A stretch of 19,253 nt of DNA from assembly GCA_902478055.1 (NCBI GenBank), contig CABSJL010000021.1, positions 1 through 19,253 of the forward strand. Reading direction: 5' to 3'. A model generated the notes under the pieces. The model searched no databases and was not told where the DNA came from. It saw only the letters and a program-made list of their open reading frames with translations. The translations under genes and the position numbers were made by a program. The stretch's first letter is position 1, and each line of letters opens with the position of its first letter. Positions 7,095 to 15,795 of this stretch are shown in pieces. The DNA is from an uncultured Veillonella sp. (GTDB taxonomy: Bacteria; Bacillota; Negativicutes; Veillonellales; Veillonellaceae).

Positions 7095-8192
7095 TTATTT
7101 GCCCTCCGTCATGTAAAACTCTTTATACCATACAGCAAATTTCCGTAACCCTTCACGTAAAGATGTATTTGGCTTGAATCCAAAATCTTCTTCTAGAGCA
7201 CTTGTGTCTGCATAGGTAACAGGTACATCGCCTGGTTGCATCGCCACTAATTCTTTATGGTCTTCAAAATTATAATCCTCTGGTAATACGCCAGCAGCAA
7301 CTAATTCCTCTGAAAGAATACGCACAAAATCTAGAAGATTTTCAGGATGACTATTGCCAATATTATAAATAGCATACGGAGGAACTGGTAAACCATCGGC
7401 ACCGTTGCGACGTTCTGGAGCCGCACACATAACCTTAGATACGCCCTCTACTATATCATCGATATAGGTAAAGTCACGTTTACAGTTACCATAGTTAAAG
7501 ATTTTTATAGTGCCACCGCTCCGCAACGTGTTAGTAAAGCCAAAGTACGCCATATCCGGACGCCCCGCTGGACCGTACACAGTGAAGAAACGAAGCCCTG
7601 TACTAGGAATGTTATATAACTTGGCATACGAATAAGCCAATAACTCATTTGATTTTTTAGTAGCCGCATACAGAGAAACTGGGTTATCTACTTTATGATC
7701 TGTAGAGTATGGAATTTGTTTATTCGCACCATACACAGAAGAAGATGATGCATAAACCAAATGCTCTACTCCACTTTCACCATTATCATAAGAATGACGA
7801 CAAGCCTCTAATATATTGTAGAACCCAATAATATTAGACTCGATATAAGCATCTGGATTTGTAATAGAGTAACGAACACCAGCCTGTGCTGCTAAGTTAA
7901 CAACAACACGTGGTTTATAAGTAGAAAAGATTTCTTCAATAAAAGCTTTATCTGCAATATTACCTTTTTTAAAGATCCACGTATTTTTATTATCTTTGCT
8001 CATCTCATCAATTTGTTGCAAACGATAATCCTTTAAAGCCACGTCATAGTAATCATTAACAGAATCTATGCCGATAATTTGAGTTCCTTCTGCTTCAGAT
8101 AAAAGGGACATAACAAGATTGGCCCCTACAAATCCAGCGGCTCCCGTTACTAGGATCACCGTATTGTTTAAATCTACATTTTTTGAAAGCAT
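7095..8192 (-). CDS. UDP-glucuronate 4-epimerase (CapI/LspL-like)
   Basis: Extended SDR that interconverts UDP-glucuronate and UDP-galacturonate. The 365 residues show the NAD motif TGAAGFVG (16-23), NLAAQAGVRYSI, SSSSVYG (150-155) and the catalytic Y175xxxK179 in SLYAATKKSNE. FFTVYGPAGRPDMA is typical of the CapI/LspL subgroup. An upstream ATG at 8207 is in frame, but the ATG at 8192 has AGGAG six bases before it while the other has none, so the shorter start is chosen. It immediately precedes ugd, which supplies its substrate. The exact sugar is inferred from family and neighbour. Confidence 0.9.
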   Translation of the reverse strand: MLSKNVDLNNTVILVTGAAGFVGANLVMSLLSEAEGTQIIGIDSVNDYYDVALKDYRLQQIDEMSKDNKNTWIFKKGNIADKAFIEEIFSTYKPRVVVNLAAQAGVRYSITNPDAYIESNIIGFYNILEACRHSYDNGESGVEHLVYASSSSVYGANKQIPYSTDHKVDNPVSLYAATKKSNELLAYSYAKLYNIPSTGLRFFTVYGPAGRPDMAYFGFTNTLRSGGTIKIFNYGNCKRDFTYIDDIVEGVSKVMCAAPERRNGADGLPVPPYAIYNIGNSHPENLLDFVRILSEELVAAGVLPEDYNFEDHKELVAMQPGDVPVTYADTSALEEDFGFKPNTSLREGLRKFAVWYKEFYMTEGK

Positions 8193-8218
8193 ATGTACTC
8201 CTTTCATAGTTCTGTTAA

Positions 8219-9670
8219 TTATGAGCGTCTTACTTTACGTAACACTTTATCAACACCAGAAGTGATAATAGTACGCTCAGATGGTATGAGATATAAGATA
8301 ACTACATACAATACAACGCATAAAATCATACAAGCTATAGTCCACCACACCGCATCATATAAATGTAAAATACTATATGCAAGAGCACCAACAATAGATG
8401 CGGTAATTAGATATACACCTATATTAGTAATCACCCGAAGAGCACTCATATGTATAAATAATGCTAAGAAAATCATGGCAACCATTAACATTTCCATGCG
8501 TACTATTGAGCGAGCATAGACAAATGTACTAAAGTCATACTGAATACAAATATAAATGACTGGTATTAATACAACTAAATGTAATATTTGAGTCCAGAAT
8601 GATAAATTAGGAACTCCTTTTGCACGGAATACTTCAGAAATCAAATTCGCTGTTACTGTCATAATAGCGGAACTCAAGGCCCAAGATCCCAATACAATAC
8701 CTGCTAGTTTCCATTGTGGTCCCAATAAGAGATCAACAATAAAGTCTTGGAATACAAACAATCCTATTCCTATAGGCACTAAGAATAGAGCCATATAGCG
8801 TTGGAAGGTAAAGAATGTATTTGAAAATGCTTGTTGATCATTCTGAACTCGACTTAAGGCTGCAAATAATACAGGTGCCAAGGATGAAGTAGCCATGGCC
8901 ATAACAGTCGTTACAATAGCCATAGGCATTTTGTATATTCCTAAATAATAGGCGTCTAAAAAGCGACTAATAATGAAGGTATCCACCCACGCTGTAAGCC
9001 AGATGGAAAATGCTTCAGCTAGTGACCATGCACTATAGCTGAACATCTTCATAAAGACACGCCCACTAAAGAATAAATGGATTTGATTCTTCCTGCTCTT
9101 TAATAAGGCTAAAGCCGTGAACAACTGAGCCCCTAACATACCGGCGATTAACGACCAATAGTCATAGCCCATGAGTGCCATAGGTATGGATATCAATATA
9201 GGCGTTAGAATTGTAATGAGCCGGATGTTAAGAAGAAACTTGAAATTAAAATCCCGTCGATATAGTGCCATCTGTACACTGCTAAAAGCAGATAGCGGAA
9301 TCATGGCCCCCATTACAGCTAACGGTATACCTAAACCATCATTACCGACCAATATAGCCAACTCATCACGACCGATTATAATAGCCCCCCATAAGAGTAA
9401 AGAAAGCACTAAGTTGGCAATAAAAGCTACATCTGTAGCCTCCTGTTTTTCTTTATCACTTTCAAATTCATGCTGTACAAGAAACTTTTGAAATCCCGCA
9501 TCAGCAAGCATCTCTGCAAAGGATATAACCATCATAATCGTTGCCAATATACCAAACGCCGTAGGCGCTAACATATGGGCCAATATTATATTTGTTAGTG
9601 GTGTAATAAGCTTTGCTAAAACCTCTGTTATGACAGACCATTTAGCAGCAGCTACTATTTTAGTATCCAT
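8219..9670 (-). CDS. wzx: Wzx/WzxC-type lipid-linked oligosaccharide flippase
   Basis: A 483-residue polytopic inner-membrane protein of the MOP superfamily polysaccharide-transporter group. These proteins flip undecaprenyl-linked repeat units to the outer face of the membrane. It begins with the family-like AAAKWSVITEVLAKLITPLTN, followed by the loop LAPTAFGILA and the DAGFQKFLVQ segment typical of WzxC/TuaB-type flippases. Twelve or more hydrophobic stretches run to the C-terminus. The ATG overlaps the capA stop by one base (TAATG), so translation is coupled. Together with the Wzy-like protein it defines a Wzx/Wzy-dependent pathway. Confidence 0.92.
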   Translation of the reverse strand: MDTKIVAAAKWSVITEVLAKLITPLTNIILAHMLAPTAFGILATIMMVISFAEMLADAGFQKFLVQHEFESDKEKQEATDVAFIANLVLSLLLWGAIIIGRDELAILVGNDGLGIPLAVMGAMIPLSAFSSVQMALYRRDFNFKFLLNIRLITILTPILISIPMALMGYDYWSLIAGMLGAQLFTALALLKSRKNQIHLFFSGRVFMKMFSYSAWSLAEAFSIWLTAWVDTFIISRFLDAYYLGIYKMPMAIVTTVMAMATSSLAPVLFAALSRVQNDQQAFSNTFFTFQRYMALFLVPIGIGLFVFQDFIVDLLLGPQWKLAGIVLGSWALSSAIMTVTANLISEVFRAKGVPNLSFWTQILHLVVLIPVIYICIQYDFSTFVYARSIVRMEMLMVAMIFLALFIHMSALRVITNIGVYLITASIVGALAYSILHLYDAVWWTIACMILCVVLYVVILYLIPSERTIITSGVDKVLRKVRRS

Positions 9671-10833
9671 TATTTTTTATTGATATTCTTAATGCCCCGC
9701 AAGAATAATTCATGGTGAGCTTCACATTCCAAGTAATTTTGAATTGCTAAATAACTTGTTTTTCCTAATAGGAGTTGCATTAATTTTCTACCAAATAATG
9801 CATTGATTGCACGTATAATAAATGATCTACCAATAAATTCACGTAAATAACGCTTTACATGTGTATCAGCAAAATCTTTATAGGCTTGTACTACAAAATG
9901 AGCATCTCTAATGTGTTCACTTCGTTGTTTATAGGCTGTCAAAGTTTCATCTGCTTCTGCCTCAGTAGCTAAACGCGTTCCCAGTTCCGTACTACGAATT
10001 GGCACTTCAGAGACAATAAAACTATCCTTCGTTGCCTCTACATCGATTAGTAAAGAATCTTTTACAAACTCCTTATGATGTATATAGGATTCGGAATTAA
10101 AGATAAAGTTACCTTGACCATAAATAATGGTACCCTCACCATAATCTTCACGGGATCCTATACAATGACTATGTTGGCAAATTACAAGATTAGCCCCTTT
10201 ATCAACAAATTTGCGGCAATATCTTTGTAACATTGGCGATGGATAGCGATAAAACTCCTTCCCACCATGATATAGGACGATAACATAATCACATGTTTTC
10301 TTTAAAGCTTCTACATCATCAAAGCTTTCTAATACATCAAAGGGATTGGCCCCCATTGTATGACAAGAGGCAACGGTAAACTCATGTTCTGCACAGAGGT
10401 AAAAGCCTATGCGTATACCGTCCTTTTCAAAGATAAACGGCTTTTTAGCTTCCTTTACATTGTCACCAGCACCTGCATTTTTAATATCATGCTTATTTAA
10501 TAACTCCAGTGTAGTAGTTAAACCTTCCACACCATGATCTAAGGAGTGATTATTAGCCAATGTTAAAAATATAGGTTCTAAAGCCTTATAACCGTATATT
10601 GTTTTCGTAGGCGACTTTAAATTATTACCAAATTTATCAATCGGTGTAGAAGCATCAGTTAAGGGAACCTCTAGATTAAACACATTTAAATCAGATTGCT
10701 TAAAGAGTCCTAATAATTCTTTACCAACTAAAGCTTCTATATTACCAGTTTCAAATAATACTCTATTTATATCCGTAGGAACAAAATCAGCTCCGATGTA
10801 CAGTCTCAAGGTGTAACCACTCTCCCAATTCAT
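9670..10833 (-). CDS. CapA-like (poly-gamma-glutamate synthesis type) metallophosphatase-fold protein
   Basis: A 387-residue protein of the CapA family, a calcineurin-like phosphoesterase fold known from poly-gamma-glutamate capsule loci but with unclear chemistry. Visible motifs are GADF near the N-terminus, NLEVPL (53-58), LANNHSLDHG (92-101), YHGGKE (188-193), QHSHCIG (220-226) and YGQGNFIF (238-245). It lacks the N-terminal signal anchor common in CapA, so it may act in the cytoplasm. The ATG at 10833 overlaps the upstream gene by 47 bases without a clear ribosome site. A TTG at 10809, just before RLYIGADF and downstream of GGGAG, is an alternative. It sits between a TupA-type ATP-grasp gene and wzx, suggesting a shared role in amino-acid or peptide modification. 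Confidence 0.85.
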   Translation of the reverse strand: MNWESGYTLRLYIGADFVPTDINRVLFETGNIEALVGKELLGLFKQSDLNVFNLEVPLTDASTPIDKFGNNLKSPTKTIYGYKALEPIFLTLANNHSLDHGVEGLTTTLELLNKHDIKNAGAGDNVKEAKKPFIFEKDGIRIGFYLCAEHEFTVASCHTMGANPFDVLESFDDVEALKKTCDYVIVLYHGGKEFYRYPSPMLQRYCRKFVDKGANLVICQHSHCIGSREDYGEGTIIYGQGNFIFNSESYIHHKEFVKDSLLIDVEATKDSFIVSEVPIRSTELGTRLATEAEADETLTAYKQRSEHIRDAHFVVQAYKDFADTHVKRYLREFIGRSFIIRAINALFGRKLMQLLLGKTSYLAIQNYLECEAHHELFLRGIKNINKK

Positions 10834-11719
10834 AATCTTTTGATATAGGACGAAACTGTTCTAATCCCGCACCAGGGAAGAACGTTAACTCTCCAATATA
10901 AAGTCGTCCCTTTATTTCATAGAAATCAACACGTAAAAACGGGCAGTCTTTACTAAGTTCCGTAGCAAGTCTTAACATCTCATCATATGTTTCAGGTCTT
11001 GGGAACTCTGTTGGCAACGGCGGATAATGACCAAAATGAATTCCCATAGGTTTCCAATCGATATCATAGAAGTTCATACGCGTTCCAGTTTTAGAAAAAC
11101 GGTCAGAACAAACTACAGTCATCTTTGGTTCACCGTGGAAACAATACATCTTATAATCTAAGATTTCATTGCTACCTAGTTCAGATAAATATTCTTCTGC
11201 AATAATCCGTCGAGGAACATTTTTATAAGGCCATTCTCTAGCAATACGTGAATAGTCCCGTTTTAAGGATGTTCTTAATTTAGCTTTGGCTGCTTCCCGA
11301 TCAAGGGATGACTTATCTTTACAAATAACGATGCCCCCACTATCATGGGTACACTTCAACACAAATTGATTAGGCAACACATCAAAGTCAATGTCCTCTA
11401 CAGAATCCCAAACAGCTAGTGTGGGAATTATATATTGATTACCTACACGGTGAGCAATAAAATCTTTAGCCTCATGCTTATCTACCATTACTGTTTGTAT
11501 AGGCTCTCTATAATTAACCTTTAGCCATTGTAACTTTTCGCTGAAAGTTTTGGGGTTCTCAAGATCTAGAGGATAGCCCATGTATTTAGGAAATACCTTC
11601 TTTAAAAACTCTTCATCAGATAAAGAGTCATAATAACCTAATTTGATCAATACTCTCGTGCGATAGTAAGGTTTTGTTAAAAAGGACATGCCAACTTTAC
11701 ACAACTTGCTGAGCTTCAT
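10787..11719 (-). CDS. TupA-like ATP-grasp enzyme
   Basis: A 310-residue member of the ATP-grasp TupA family, named after the teichuronopeptide synthesis protein. ATP-grasp enzymes join a carboxylate to an amine or similar group via an acyl phosphate. Characteristic segments are NPKTFSEKLQWLK (55-67), FVLKCTHDSGG (119-129), RRIIAEEYL (170-178), DYKMYCFHGEPK (188-199) and RVDFYEIKGRLYIGELTF (263-280), where the metal- and ATP-binding acidic residues are expected. AAAGGA precedes the ATG by about seven bases. Its start overlaps the wzy-like gene by 23 bases and its end overlaps capA. It probably attaches an amino acid or peptide to the glycan, but the substrate cannot be read from sequence. Confidence 0.86.
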   Translation of the reverse strand: MKLSKLCKVGMSFLTKPYYRTRVLIKLGYYDSLSDEEFLKKVFPKYMGYPLDLENPKTFSEKLQWLKVNYREPIQTVMVDKHEAKDFIAHRVGNQYIIPTLAVWDSVEDIDFDVLPNQFVLKCTHDSGGIVICKDKSSLDREAAKAKLRTSLKRDYSRIAREWPYKNVPRRIIAEEYLSELGSNEILDYKMYCFHGEPKMTVVCSDRFSKTGTRMNFYDIDWKPMGIHFGHYPPLPTEFPRPETYDEMLRLATELSKDCPFLRVDFYEIKGRLYIGELTFFPGAGLEQFRPISKDYELGEWLHLETVHRS

Positions 11720-12938
11720 TTTTACGTCCTTTCCGGAGCAATTGCACCTCTAAATAAAACATCATCATATAAAAATATGTACTCTTACTTTCATAAGAAA
11801 CCATGCCCATATCCATAACGATTTGAGAAAGGAACAAAATCAGTACCATTACGTATTCATTACTATGAAAGTTTCGATAACGAATTAAGTTATAGGCAAT
11901 GTATATGTACATTGAGTAATACGCCAATAAGCCGATTACCCCTGTACCTGCTAATAGTTCAATATAGTTGTTATGTAAGTAGTAATTCTCTTTACCGTAT
12001 ACGAAATAGGTAAATACTGAAGGGTTATTCACGCCAACCCCAGTTATAGGAGATTGATAAAATAAATCCCATCCAATATCAACCAAAGCCATACGGATAA
12101 TAGTTGATGAATCGCCACCAGTACCAGAAAAGGCATCCACCATACTCGACATACGGTCTAGCACCTCTGAAAACATAGGCAATTGTAAGACTGCAATACC
12201 AACTAACGTAAGAGCTAATAAGGACCCTATAATTTTCGCAATAGAATTCACTACATTAGCACTGCGTAAACTTTTAAACACAAATAGTAAGACTGTACCA
12301 ACAACAACGAACACTAAGGCTTTACGACTGCCGGTAGCCGCTAAAATTCCCAATGTAGGTAAGGCTATAATATTCCACCAACGAGGACGATCGTACAACA
12401 TATAATACAATGTCATAACGATTGCATTGGCCCCTAACAAACCTACTGTATTCGCATTTAATGCATCATTCGCAATTCGAGCAGAAGATGACAAAACAGT
12501 AATAAAATAATCTAAACCATAGAAATATACAGTATAAAAACAAACTATATAACCAGTCCACATACCAATCTTTAATAATGTGTCCACCGATTTTTTATCT
12601 TGATAACACATGTATAGAATGATAAGCATAAAGAATATCTTGACGATATCAAAGCTTCGACTGAGTGCTACAGATGGCTCTATAGCATTAATAGTACTCA
12701 GATAACAGGCTCCAATGAAGAGGAGCATATAACCATGCATCCAAGTAAGCCTAAATTTAATAACTCCCTGCTCTCGGATGAGATAACAAATAATAAGTCC
12801 AAATAGGCATACAAATAATACATAAGCACCATAATTCGCATCGCCAAGGGCAAAGGAAATGGTCAACGACAACACTAAAAAAATTAGAGTTATGAACCAT
12901 ATCATGCGGTCAGCAATAGCCGTAATATTTAACTTCAA
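11697..12938 (-). CDS. wzy: O-antigen polymerase/ligase-like membrane protein (Wzy/WaaL family)
   Basis: A 413-residue protein with about ten to twelve hydrophobic segments and a large periplasmic loop, the layout of Wzy polymerases and WaaL-type ligases. The Wzy_C-like signature is ATGSRKALV near residue 200, GVGVNNP near 300 and HNNYIELLAGTGVIGLLAYY near 322-341. Within a cluster that also has Wzx and an initiating transferase, polymerisation of repeat units is the likeliest role, though ligases share the motifs. The start codon is TTG (minus strand 12938-12936) with a strong GGAGG seven bases upstream. The gene follows the GT4 gene after 19 bp. Confidence 0.85.
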   Translation of the reverse strand: MKLNITAIADRMIWFITLIFLVLSLTISFALGDANYGAYVLFVCLFGLIICYLIREQGVIKFRLTWMHGYMLLFIGACYLSTINAIEPSVALSRSFDIVKIFFMLIILYMCYQDKKSVDTLLKIGMWTGYIVCFYTVYFYGLDYFITVLSSSARIANDALNANTVGLLGANAIVMTLYYMLYDRPRWWNIIALPTLGILAATGSRKALVFVVVGTVLLFVFKSLRSANVVNSIAKIIGSLLALTLVGIAVLQLPMFSEVLDRMSSMVDAFSGTGGDSSTIIRMALVDIGWDLFYQSPITGVGVNNPSVFTYFVYGKENYYLHNNYIELLAGTGVIGLLAYYSMYIYIAYNLIRYRNFHSNEYVMVLILFLSQIVMDMGMVSYESKSTYFYMMMFYLEVQLLRKGRKNEAQQVV

Positions 12939-12957
12939 TGGTTCTCCTCCTTACAAC

Positions 12958-14025
12958 TCATAAAACATCTAACCAACGTTTAGCAATTTTGCATAGTGGG
13001 AATTTGTCACGCACCTTAATGGCTTCTCGGGAAAGTTTAGCTGCCAGTGCAGGATCTTTTAGAACACTACGCATGGCTTCATACATAGCCTGTGTATCTC
13101 CTACAGGCACTAAGATACCATTCTCTCCACTTGTTATGACCATACGAGCCCCACCTACTGGACAGTCTGTAACAACTGCAGGTAAGCCCATGCCTAGCGC
13201 TTCAAGCATAGAGTTTGAAATACCTTCAAAATCAGATGACGAAACATACATAGAACAAGGTGCGACCTTCTCTAAAATATTACTAGCAAAGCCAGGCAAT
13301 AAAATTCTATCCTCTAAATTAAGAGATTTAATTTGAGCTCGTAGTTCATCTTCTAAAACGCCTTGCCCATAAATGACGAGTTTATACTCTGGGAACTCGT
13401 CTGCTAGCATACTAAAAGCATTGATCATCATAGGCAAATTCTTTTGCGGATGCAAGCGACATGCTGTAACGATCGTCTTTTCACGTTCTCCCTCAATTGG
13501 TGGTGGCAATTTACCATTAATAGGATTTGGAATGATAACACCACGCTTTTGTACAGATTCAGGGAAATATGAACGTGCATCTTCAGTTTGGAATACTAAC
13601 GCATCAGCAAAGCGAAACGCAAAATTACGCAGTGCTTGTTGATGCCAACCGATAGGTACTTTACGCGGATTATTTCGCTCCGAAAAGACAATACGATTCT
13701 TTACAAACCACGAACTAATAGCCAATATAAAGCTAGATGCAGATAAGAAAGATAAACATGTTGCATTTGGTCTAGTCTTTAAGATCTTAATTAGCTCTTT
13801 GATTTCTTGCATAAAGCGAATCACTTTATTAGAACTTGTGGTATGAATTTCAATTTGCTCTATCCCATTTTCTAAGGCATATTCATTACCATAACGATTG
13901 GGACTAGTTTGGATGACCGTAATATGATGTCCATCATGCACCCATTGACGAGCTAACTCTGTTAAAATTCGTTCAGCTCCATCATTACCAAGGGAGATGG
14001 TAACAATGATTATTTCCTTTTTCAT
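12958..14025 (-). CDS. Glycosyltransferase family 4 protein
   Basis: A 355-residue GT-B fold, retaining GT4-type glycosyltransferase that adds a sugar from an activated nucleotide donor to the lipid-linked intermediate on the cytoplasmic side. The N-terminus has SLGNDGAERILTELA, the domain linker shows ACRLHPQKN (188-196), and the donor-binding E267-x7-E275 lies in FEGISNSMLEALGMGLP. It is the only canonical glycosyltransferase in the window apart from the initiating enzyme. The ATG overlaps the preceding SDR stop (ATGA), with GAGGAAGG upstream. Donor and linkage are unknown. Confidence 0.93.
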   Translation of the reverse strand: MKKEIIIVTISLGNDGAERILTELARQWVHDGHHITVIQTSPNRYGNEYALENGIEQIEIHTTSSNKVIRFMQEIKELIKILKTRPNATCLSFLSASSFILAISSWFVKNRIVFSERNNPRKVPIGWHQQALRNFAFRFADALVFQTEDARSYFPESVQKRGVIIPNPINGKLPPPIEGEREKTIVTACRLHPQKNLPMMINAFSMLADEFPEYKLVIYGQGVLEDELRAQIKSLNLEDRILLPGFASNILEKVAPCSMYVSSSDFEGISNSMLEALGMGLPAVVTDCPVGGARMVITSGENGILVPVGDTQAMYEAMRSVLKDPALAAKLSREAIKVRDKFPLCKIAKRWLDVL

Positions 14026-15071
14026 AGGCCTTCCTCTTGGATATATTCTGCAAGTCTTACATACGCCTGCGCCATTGTTACCTTAGGCTGCCATCCTAAG
14101 GACTTTAATTTTTTTGAACTCAAGAACATGTGCACTGTCGGTGCATAGCCTAAGCCTTGTACATCTTTTGGAATGTCAAAAATGACTTCACTCTTATCAT
14201 GGCTTACATGGGTCGCTACTAAATGAGCAATGCTAGCTATGGAGCGAGTTTCCTCATCATGACATACATTGTATGCTTCACCAGCTTCTCCGTCCTTCAT
14301 AAGGGTTAAAATGCCCGTTAATGCATCAGTAATATAGCAATAATTAGACATAGAATCGCCCTTTGTATGAAGTACAATATTTTCATTTTTTAGAGCACTC
14401 TTAGTGAATTGCATAAATACGCGATTATCGGAAATTGGAACACCAGGTCCAAAAGTTTGAGCTAATCGAGCTATAACAGCGGGAACACCAAATTCTACAG
14501 CATACGACTTACAATAACACTCACATAATCTCTTACTTTCAGAATAAGAGCTACGCACATTTAAGTGATCTAAATATCCTAATCGCTCTTCAGTCATTAC
14601 CTGTCCCGATTCATAAGGAACACCATACTGTTCCATGCTCGATAGGTATACAAGTTTTTTTACCGTTTTATGACGGCCTAGTTCAAGCATAGCTTCCGTA
14701 CCATGAATCGAAGTACGAATCGTTTCTACAGGATGCTCCATAAAGAACTTAGATTGTGTTGGTGCTGCACCATGTAAAATATAGTCACAAGGCACATCAA
14801 TAGATTCTAAAGAACCATCGATAAGTGTAATAGAATCATTATCTAAATAATCACCTAGAATAGCCTGTGCTTTGTCATGACTACGTACGTGACCTATTAC
14901 CTGTATATCTAGACCATACGCTTCATTGGCAAGTATAAGCAGTTTTATAAACATAGAGCCAATGAGTCCCGTCGCACCTGTCACAAGAATGCGCTGATGG
15001 CGGAGGAAATCAAAGTGCTTTTTATCTTGTAGTAAAGCTGCTAACTCGAGTTTAATAACGGAATTACTCAT
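14022..15071 (-). CDS. Extended SDR, NAD-dependent epimerase/dehydratase
   Basis: A 349-residue extended short-chain dehydrogenase/reductase with the NAD(P) motif TGATGLIG (31-38), GAAPTQSKFF (101-110), LSSMEQYG (143-150) and catalytic Y176xxxK180 (YSESK). C-terminal SDR features include YCYITDALTGI. It does not match the common sugar subgroups closely. It overlaps the IspD-like gene by 8 bases, with AGGAGG nine bases before its ATG, and licD lies just beyond. This order suggests it acts on the same CDP-activated compound or its precursor, as separate reductase or epimerase partners do in CDP-alditol loci. That substrate assignment is inference. Confidence 0.85.
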   Translation of the reverse strand: MSNSVIKLELAALLQDKKHFDFLRHQRILVTGATGLIGSMFIKLLILANEAYGLDIQVIGHVRSHDKAQAILGDYLDNDSITLIDGSLESIDVPCDYILHGAAPTQSKFFMEHPVETIRTSIHGTEAMLELGRHKTVKKLVYLSSMEQYGVPYESGQVMTEERLGYLDHLNVRSSYSESKRLCECYCKSYAVEFGVPAVIARLAQTFGPGVPISDNRVFMQFTKSALKNENIVLHTKGDSMSNYCYITDALTGILTLMKDGEAGEAYNVCHDEETRSIASIAHLVATHVSHDKSEVIFDIPKDVQGLGYAPTVHMFLSSKKLKSLGWQPKVTMAQAYVRLAEYIQEEGL

Positions 15072-15786
15072 CTTGTAATCCTCCTAATTCACGGTTCTTA
15101 ATAATACCTGTGAACATATAATAATCAGATGGTGTCGTAATTTTTATATTTTCTGTCTCCCCTAATACTGGATACAATGTGTAACCATAATGCATCATCA
15201 TGGACGCAGAATCGATAAAATCATGGATACCTTCTACTTTTGCTCGATCATGAACCGATAGAATATCGTCTAGCTTAAAGCTTTGAGGTGCTTTTGCCAT
15301 AAGGCATTCACTGCGATTTAAAATACGATTGATAGAACCATTATCTGTAACCATAACGGTTTCAATAGCAGGTGTAACAGTGATAGCAGACCCCTTTGTT
15401 TCTACAGATTCGATATTTCTCTCTATTGTTGCCTTATCTACAAGCGGTCTAACACCATCGTGAATCAATACGGTAACATCTTCATTAGGAAATAAACGCT
15501 TTGCTTCTGCCAATCCATTATATTGAGAATCTAAAGCACTTTCTCCACCGGGAACAATGGATAAAACCTTTTGTAAACCAGCCTCTCTGATGAGGTTCTT
15601 GGTATGATCTATCCACTCTGTTTTGCAGGCTAGAACAATGCCATCAATTAAGTCCGTTTGTTCAAATACATCTAAAGTTTGTATCAAAATAGGTCTACCG
15701 TTCCATTCAAGAAACTGTTTTGGCGTCTTACTGTTATTCATACGAGCACCTACGCCACCCGCAAAGATTACTGCTATTCGTTTCAT
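15064..15786 (-). CDS. IspD/TarI-like cytidylyltransferase
   Basis: A 240-residue nucleotidyltransferase of the IspD/TarI family, which transfers CMP from CTP to a phosphorylated polyol. Motifs are FAGGVGARM (8-16), PKQF (22-25), IHDGVRPLV (108-116), KAPQSF (165-170) and ENIKITTPSDYYMF (212-225), with K215 and R15 in the expected CTP-binding places. IspD itself makes CDP-methylerythritol for isoprenoids. The position between licD and an SDR, inside a capsule operon, argues for CDP-ribitol or a similar CDP-alditol used in glycan decoration. AAGGAGGG sits upstream of the ATG and the gap to licD is 9 bp. Confidence 0.88.
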   Translation of the reverse strand: MKRIAVIFAGGVGARMNNSKTPKQFLEWNGRPILIQTLDVFEQTDLIDGIVLACKTEWIDHTKNLIREAGLQKVLSIVPGGESALDSQYNGLAEAKRLFPNEDVTVLIHDGVRPLVDKATIERNIESVETKGSAITVTPAIETVMVTDNGSINRILNRSECLMAKAPQSFKLDDILSVHDRAKVEGIHDFIDSASMMMHYGYTLYPVLGETENIKITTPSDYYMFTGIIKNRELGGLQDE

Positions 15787-15795
15787 AGGCCCTCC

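Noticed and set aside
12938..13336. 132-residue open frame on the + strand opposite the GT4 gene
   Set aside because: Antisense shadow of a well-supported glycosyltransferase, with low-complexity composition and no family motifs.
15064..15786. Annotation as the housekeeping isoprenoid enzyme IspD
   Set aside because: Embedding between licD and an SDR in a capsule operon points to a CDP-polyol role. The housekeeping function cannot be fully excluded without the rest of the genome.
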